A stretch of 64,000 bases of DNA from Paludibacterium paludis (lineage in GTDB: Bacteria > Pseudomonadota > Gammaproteobacteria > Burkholderiales > Chromobacteriaceae): NCBI RefSeq assembly GCF_018802605.1, contig NZ_CP069161.1, forward strand, positions 62,001 to 126,000, read 5' to 3'. The notes below the pieces were generated by a model. The model saw nothing but the letters and a program-made list of their open reading frames with translations, did no database searches and was not told the origin of the DNA. The stretch's first letter is position 1. The number at the start of each line of letters is the position of its first letter. This document shows, piece after piece, positions 59,782 through 64,000 of this stretch. The position numbers were made by a program, and so were the translations under genes.

Positions 59782-60192
59782 TCAGTCGGCGTACTGGCGC
59801 TTCATCCGTTCGCGGCGCTCCTGGGCCTCGACGGACAAGGTGGCGGTCGGGCGGGCGATCAGGCGCTTGAGGCCGATCGGCTCGCCGGTGTCTTCACAAA
59901 AGCCGTAGGAGCCGTCTTCGATCTGGCGAAGCGAGGCCTGGATCTTTTGCAGCAGTTTCCGTTCGCGATCACGCGTACGCAGCTCCAGCGCATATTCTTC
60001 TTCCAGCGTGGCGCGATCGGCCGGATCCGGCGTCGCCTCCTGCTCCTGGAGATGGTTGGCAGTTGCGCTAGCGTTGTTCAACAACTCCTGCTGCATCTGT
60101 AGCAACTTCTCCTTGAAGAACTCAAGGTGGTCGGCGTTCATGTAATCGTCGCCTTCCCAGTTGAGGATATCCTGTTCGGTCATCTTGGCCAT
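59782..60192 (-). CDS. dksA: DksA-family RNA polymerase-binding factor with degenerate zinc finger
   Basis: Secondary-channel transcription factor acting with ppGpp on RNA polymerase, 136 residues. It has an N-terminal helix, a coiled coil whose tip has the essential Asp pair (D56, D59 in PDPADRAT), and a C-terminal globular domain. The four zinc Cys positions read C99, T102, S120, A123, so only one Cys remains. One-cysteine DksA proteins are known in alphaproteobacteria and as zinc-independent paralogues elsewhere, and they are considered less zinc- or redox-dependent. Start at 60192 (MAKMTEQDI) has GGAAG 8 bases upstream. A likely -10 (TATATT, complement of 60297-60302) and a leader stem (60228-60260) precede it. 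Confidence 0.93.
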   Translation of the reverse strand: MAKMTEQDILNWEGDDYMNADHLEFFKEKLLQMQQELLNNASATANHLQEQEATPDPADRATLEEEYALELRTRDRERKLLQKIQASLRQIEDGSYGFCEDTGEPIGLKRLIARPTATLSVEAQERRERMKRQYAD

Positions 60193-60227
60193 ATTTGGTG
60201 CTTCCAGCATAGAGGTTGGCAGACAGG

Positions 60228-60260
60228 CACAAGAGATTACCTTCGGCCTTCTCTTTGTGC
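60228..60260 (-). repeat. Inverted repeat in the dksA leader
   Basis: GCACAAGAGA (60228-60237) and TCTCTTTGTGC (60250-60260) pair over 10 bp with one bulge, within the 5' untranslated region of dksA. There is no T-run, so a structural leader element rather than a terminator. Confidence 0.4.
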
Positions 60261-60339
60261 AACTGGAATCGGATGCTGTCTTTACCTGCTAACAGGAATA
60301 TAGAGCGATTCTGGTTTTTTTCACGAATTCTTCACATAA

Positions 60340-60361
60340 AAAGGCGGCTTACGCCGCCTTT
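60340..60361 (-). terminator. Intrinsic terminator after the cytochrome c gene
   Basis: AAAGGCGGC (60340-60348) and GCCGCCTTT (60353-60361) form a 9-bp stem with a TTAC loop; the minus-strand side continues into T residues (complement of 60338-60342). Confidence 0.8.
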
Positions 60362-60378
60362 CTGGAAAATTCCGACGC

Positions 60379-60684
60379 TTATTTGAGCGACAGAATCCAT
60401 TTAACGAGGGTTTTCACGTCCGCGTCGCTGACCTGCGGGTTCGGCGGCATCGGAATCTGGCCCCACGCCCCGACGCCACCGGCCTTGACCTTGGCGATCA
60501 GACGGGCCTCGGCGCCCTTGTCCTTGGCGTACTTCTTGGCCACTTCCTTATAGGCCGGACCGACCAGCTTGGCGTCAACCGAGTGACAGGTCAGGCAATT
60601 GTTCTTCTGGGCCAACGCCTGGTTGGCCATGGCGGGAGCGGCCATCGCGCCCAGCAGCAAGGCGGCGAGAAGGGTCTTCTTCAT
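60379..60684 (-). CDS. Periplasmic c-type cytochrome (c551/c552-like)
   Basis: Small soluble electron carrier of 101 residues with a signal peptide (1-20, ending APAMA). One haem-binding motif C30-L-T-C33-H34 and an axial Met at 79 in GQIPMPPNP, the classic class I cytochrome c551/c552 layout. Start at 60684 has GGAG 7 bases upstream; the longer frame to 60711 adds nothing sensible. Probably carries electrons to a terminal oxidase or nitrite reductase, none of which is adjacent. Confidence 0.92.
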   Translation of the reverse strand: MKKTLLAALLLGAMAAPAMANQALAQKNNCLTCHSVDAKLVGPAYKEVAKKYAKDKGAEARLIAKVKAGGVGAWGQIPMPPNPQVSDADVKTLVKWILSLK

Positions 60685-60769
60685 CTTGTATCTCCATAGC
60701 TGAAGTTGCACAGCCGTAACGCTTTAAACGACTTCTATCGGCTGCAACCTATGACAAATACACAAAAAT

Positions 60770-61351
60770 TTACATCAACACCTTGAGTTGCATCAAGAAC
60801 GCGCTTTCAAGGAACCGAACGGGCAGCATCAGAATCACCTGAATGACAAGAAACAACACCAGCGGCGCCAGATCGACCGACCCGACCCGGGCGAACCCGA
60901 AATGCCTCAGGTAAGGCCGGGTCAGCGAATCGAGAATCGGTGTCAATGGATTATAGGGGTTCACCCAGCTCATCACCGCCTGGACGATCACCGCGCCCAT
61001 CAAAAGGTTCAGTGACTGTTTGAAAAGATACAGCAGCGCCAGAAGCGCCAGCGCCACCCAAGTCTGAGGCGAAGTGAAATCGTAAGCGATGGGATTGAGC
61101 GCCATGATCAGTATCGACGACACCATGGACACGCCCCAGCCCACCGCCAGGGTCGCCGCGTCGTAACCACGCAGCGACGGGATCAGGCGCCGCGCGGGAA
61201 TCACCGCGAAATTGGTCACCGCCAGCACGAACTGGCATACCGGATGCTTGAACGGCGCGCGCGCCACCTGCAGGTAGAAGCGCAAAAGCAGCACCAGCAC
61301 GAACAGATCGGATACGGTGCGCAGGAGAAATTGCAGGGTTTCGTAGAACAT
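60770..61351 (-). CDS. yggT: YggT-family inner-membrane protein
   Basis: Membrane protein of 193 residues with two YggT repeats, each having two hydrophobic helices and the conserved NP/P loops (FVLAVTNFAVIPARRLIP; SWVNPYNPLTPILDSLTRPYL). Its role is not well established; it has been linked to osmotic tolerance and membrane processes. The start at 61351 lies just beyond the proC stop (61353), so the genes are tightly coupled in a yggS-proC-yggT unit conserved in many proteobacteria. The longer frame to 61585 overlaps proC and is rejected. Confidence 0.92.
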   Translation of the reverse strand: MFYETLQFLLRTVSDLFVLVLLLRFYLQVARAPFKHPVCQFVLAVTNFAVIPARRLIPSLRGYDAATLAVGWGVSMVSSILIMALNPIAYDFTSPQTWVALALLALLYLFKQSLNLLMGAVIVQAVMSWVNPYNPLTPILDSLTRPYLRHFGFARVGSVDLAPLVLFLVIQVILMLPVRFLESAFLMQLKVLM

Positions 61352-61352
61352 A

Positions 61353-62156
61353 TCAGTCCTGACTGAGCTGTTGACCCATCTCGACCGAGCGGGCACGACA
61401 ATCGAAAGCGCCGGCCACGATCGCGGCCTTGACGCCTTCGGCTTCGAAACGGGCGATGGCGCGTTCCGTGGTACCGCCCTTCGAGGTGACATTGGCGCGC
61501 AGTTGCGCGAAGCCGCTGTCGCTCGCGCCGGCCAGCGCCACCGCGCCTTCGAAGGTGGCCAGCACCAGGCGGCGGGCCTCGTCATCGCCGAATCCGGTCC
61601 GCCTTGCGGCCTCCATCATCGCTTCCATGAAATAAAACACATAGGCCGGGCCGCTGCCGCTCACGCAGGTAATGTCGTCGATGCCGCGCTCCTCGGCAAG
61701 ACGCACCGCGATGCCCGTCGCCTCCATCATGCCCGTCACCCGCGCGACATCGTCGCCGCCGAGCGCCGGCGCGCCATACACGCCGCTGACGCCCTTGCCG
61801 ACCATCGCCGGCGTATTGGGCATCACGCGCGCCACGCGGGCCGTCCCGAGCCAGCGGCACAGCGCCTCCGTCCCGATACCGGCCGCGACCGACACCACGA
61901 GCGCGCCGTCAAGCCGCCCGGCCAGCTCGAGCGCCACGTCCCGGAGTCCCTGCGGCTTGACCGCCAACACCACGATCTCGTCCGCGCCGAAGGATCCGGG
62001 CAGAACGGGCAGGGGCTCGATGCCGAAGGACGAGGACAGCGCCGCGAGCTTGTCCGGATTGCGGTCGGACACGCGGATGCGGTGTCCTCCCTGCCTGACA
62101 AGTCCGCCGATAATGGCGGACGCCATGTTGCCGCCGCCGATGAAGGTTATGTTCAT
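61353..62156 (-). CDS. proC: Pyrroline-5-carboxylate reductase
   Basis: NADPH-dependent enzyme of the last step of proline synthesis, 267 residues. ITFIGGGNMASAIIGGL is the Rossmann loop, AVKPQ and VMPNTPAMVG are family motifs, and CVSGSGPAYVFYFMEAM followed by TSKGGTTERA forms the substrate-binding region. It lies 13 bases after yggS and is nearly contiguous with yggT. Normal length, all motifs intact. Confidence 0.96.
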   Translation of the reverse strand: MNITFIGGGNMASAIIGGLVRQGGHRIRVSDRNPDKLAALSSSFGIEPLPVLPGSFGADEIVVLAVKPQGLRDVALELAGRLDGALVVSVAAGIGTEALCRWLGTARVARVMPNTPAMVGKGVSGVYGAPALGGDDVARVTGMMEATGIAVRLAEERGIDDITCVSGSGPAYVFYFMEAMMEAARRTGFGDDEARRLVLATFEGAVALAGASDSGFAQLRANVTSKGGTTERAIARFEAEGVKAAIVAGAFDCRARSVEMGQQLSQD

Positions 62157-62169
62157 GGTCGCTCTTCAA

Positions 62170-62865
62170 TTAATGTCGATAGCTGCGGGATCCGAAAATG
62201 GCCGTGCCGACCCGCACATGGGTCGCGCCGGCGCGAATGGCCAGGGCCATGTCGGACGACATGCCCATGGACAGGGTATCCAGTTCGAAACCTTGCGCCG
62301 CGAGCCGGTCGCGCAGTTGCGCGAGCAGACCGAAACGCGCGAGCAGCACCGCCTCGTCGGCACTCGGCTCCGGAATGCACATCAGCCCTCGCAGCACGAG
62401 CCGCGGCAGCGCCGCCACCTTGCGCGCGAGCGCTTCCACCTCGTCCGGACGGCAGCCGCTCTTGCTCTCTTCTCCGGACACGTTGACCTGCAGCAGCACA
62501 TTGAGCGGCGGCAGGGTGTCCGGACGCTGCGCGGACAGCCGCTCGGCGATCTTGTCGCGTTCGACGGAATGCACCCAGTGGGCGCGCTCGGCCACGGCAC
62601 GCGTCTTGTTGGACTGCAATGGTCCGATAAAGTGCCATTGAATATCCAGATCAACAAGCTCTTCCGTCTTGCTTACCAACTCCTGCACATAGTTCTCGCC
62701 GAACGCGCGTTGTCCGGCGGCGTAAGCCGCACGCACCGCATCGGCGCCGAACGTTTTGCTGACGGCCACCAGGGCAACACTGCCGGCCGGCCGGCCGGCG
62801 TCTTCCTCGGCGCGGGCCACACCTTGACGGACATCGCCGAGTGCCTGGGCGATCGTTTCCAACAT
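62170..62865 (-). CDS. yggS: YggS/PLPBP-family pyridoxal phosphate homeostasis protein
   Basis: Single-domain alanine-racemase-like PLP-binding protein of 231 residues that helps control cellular PLP. The PLP lysine is K37 in LVAVSKTFGAD, with FGENYVQEL, WHFIGPLQSNK and SMGMSSDM phosphate-site motifs. Start at 62865 has AGGA 7 bases upstream; the extension to 62892 is rejected. A perfect -10 TATAAT (complement of 62901-62906) lies just upstream. Divergent from pilT, an arrangement conserved in many gamma- and betaproteobacteria. Confidence 0.95.
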   Translation of the reverse strand: MLETIAQALGDVRQGVARAEEDAGRPAGSVALVAVSKTFGADAVRAAYAAGQRAFGENYVQELVSKTEELVDLDIQWHFIGPLQSNKTRAVAERAHWVHSVERDKIAERLSAQRPDTLPPLNVLLQVNVSGEESKSGCRPDEVEALARKVAALPRLVLRGLMCIPEPSADEAVLLARFGLLAQLRDRLAAQGFELDTLSMGMSSDMALAIRAGATHVRVGTAIFGSRSYRH

Positions 62866-62998
62866 ACGAATTCCTGACGGGTTTGACGACACAACGACCG
62901 ATTATAGAACCAACAGGCGCACAATGGAGAATCTGCCGCACCGGGCAAGCCCCTTTGATACAATCGAAGGAAGACCATTACGGGCACGAGGCTTTCTG

Positions 62999-64000
62999 AT
63001 GGAAATTTCCGAGCTGTTGGCGTTCACGGTCAAAAACCAGGCTTCCGACCTTCACCTGTCGTCGGGCATGCCCCCGCTGCTCAGGGTCAATGGCGACATC
63101 CGCCGCGTCAACCTGCCGCCGATGACGTCCCATGATGTCCACTCGATGATCTACGACATCATGAACGATTATCAGCGCAAAGGCTTCGAAGAAACCCTCG
63201 AGAGCGACTTCTCGTTCGCGCTGCCGGGCATCGCGCGCTTCCGGGTCAACGTATTCATGCAAAATCGCGGTATCGCCGCCGTGTTCCGCGTGATTCCCTC
63301 TCATGTGTTCACCCTCGACGAACTCGACGGCCCGCGCATCCTGAAGGAACTGTGCGATCTGCCGCGCGGCCTCGTACTGGTCACCGGCCCGACCGGTTCG
63401 GGCAAATCCACCACGCTCGCCGCGATGATCGATTTCATCAACGCCACCCGTTTCGCGCACATCCTCACGATCGAGGACCCGATCGAATTCGTGCACGACA
63501 GCAAGCAAAGCCTCATCAACCAGCGCGAACTCGGGCAACAGACCATGAGTTTCGCCAACGCCCTGCGCAGCGCGTTGCGCGAGGATCCGGACGTGATCAT
63601 GGTCGGCGAGCTGCGGGACCTGGAAACCATCCGGCTCGCGCTGACCGCCGCGGAAACCGGCCACCTGGTGTTCGCCTCGCTGCACACCAGTTCCGCCCCG
63701 AAAACCATCGACCGGATCGTCGATGTGTTTCCGGCGGGAGAAAAAGACATGGTGCGCACCATGCTGTCCGAATCGTTGCGCGCGGTGGTGTCGCAGACCC
63801 TGATCAAGCAAAGCGACGGCAACGGACGGGTCGCGGCGTTCGAAATCATGATGGGCACACCGGCCGTGCGCAACCTCATCCGGGAAAACAAGCTGGCCCA
63901 GTTGCTGACGGCCATGCAGACAGGCAGCCAGTCGGGCATGCAGACGCTCGACCAGGCATTGCAGGAACTGTTGCGCCGCGGCCGCATCTCGCTGGCCGAC
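62999..64000 (+). CDS. pilT: Type IV pilus retraction ATPase PilT (3' end outside window)
   Basis: Hexameric ATPase that powers pilus retraction and twitching motility; 334 codons are present and about ten more would be expected beyond the window edge. Walker A GPTGSGKST (130-138), the Asp box ILTIEDPIEFVH (154-165), the Walker B region DPDVIMVGELRD (195-206) with catalytic Glu, and the His box TAAETGHLVFASLHT (215-229) are all intact. GAGG lies 7 bases before the ATG. No pilU is visible because the window ends. Confidence 0.96.
   Translation, partial: MEISELLAFTVKNQASDLHLSSGMPPLLRVNGDIRRVNLPPMTSHDVHSMIYDIMNDYQRKGFEETLESDFSFALPGIARFRVNVFMQNRGIAAVFRVIPSHVFTLDELDGPRILKELCDLPRGLVLVTGPTGSGKSTTLAAMIDFINATRFAHILTIEDPIEFVHDSKQSLINQRELGQQTMSFANALRSALREDPDVIMVGELRDLETIRLALTAAETGHLVFASLHTSSAPKTIDRIVDVFPAGEKDMVRTMLSESLRAVVSQTLIKQSDGNGRVAAFEIMMGTPAVRNLIRENKLAQLLTAMQTGSQSGMQTLDQALQELLRRGRISLAD

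Overview
The window is 64 kb of dense, high-GC bacterial chromosome. It most resembles a betaproteobacterium of the order Neisseriales, family Chromobacteriaceae (Chromobacterium/Paludibacterium-like). The main reasons are a 297-residue phenylalanine hydroxylase whose metal ligands fall at H138, H143 and E184 as in the Chromobacterium violaceum enzyme, a neisserial-type GapA, the betaproteobacterial DUF2844/DUF3443 pair, a BPSS1780-family membrane protein pair, and the tkt-gap-pgk-fba order. No tRNA, rRNA, insertion sequence, integrase or CRISPR array is visible. Genus is inference.

Layout. 1-2.4 kb: 3' end of a secreted lipase gene, its foldase, and a convergent alpha/beta hydrolase. 2.5-9.9 kb: SDR dehydrogenase, CynX-type MFS carrier, CDF metal transporter, MdtH-type MFS pump with a divergent LysR regulator, and aspartate-semialdehyde dehydrogenase with a divergent LysR regulator. 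10-15 kb: PAS-GGDEF-EAL c-di-GMP protein, Lrp regulator divergent from phhA, and an orphan response regulator. 15-19.8 kb: two EamA carriers around a LysR gene, uppP, and a MarR-cupin pair with a repeated operator-like element. 20-23.4 kb: DUF3443/DUF2844 pair, then cysS behind a promoter/structured leader/terminator. 23.4-26.6 kb: ABC importer ATPase plus fused permease. 26.8-35.6 kb: complete RND tripartite pump operon (mdtA-mdtB-mdtC-outer membrane factor). 35.7-43.9 kb: second CDF transporter, second uppP-like gene, a decayed stretch, LysR/MATE divergent pair, prfA-hemA, pdxH. 44-46.5 kb: accessory secreted-protease region with a stand-alone M4 propeptide gene, a small unknown ORF in AT-richer DNA, and a full M4 metalloprotease. 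46.5-51 kb: parC, an ElaA-type acetyltransferase, and tandem membrane paralogues. 51-57.4 kb: carbon metabolism cluster tkt-gap-pgk-(LysE)-fba. 57.4-64 kb: HPP-CBS protein, aroG, a one-cysteine DksA, cytochrome c, yggT-proC-yggS, and divergent pilT running off the end.

Functional themes are envelope export and efflux (MATE, two MFS pumps, RND pump, two CDF, EamA/LysE carriers), secreted hydrolases with dedicated folding helpers (lipase/foldase, M4 protease/propeptide), and core metabolism. I see no large undescribed multi-gene system. The most unusual items are the orphan protease propeptide with its AT-rich neighbour ORF, the structured leader before cysS, the twin-DTG DUF3443 lipoprotein, the hydrolase with Asn in place of its nucleophile, and the twin MarR operator. 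All boundaries and functions come from reading the sequence; no database search was run.
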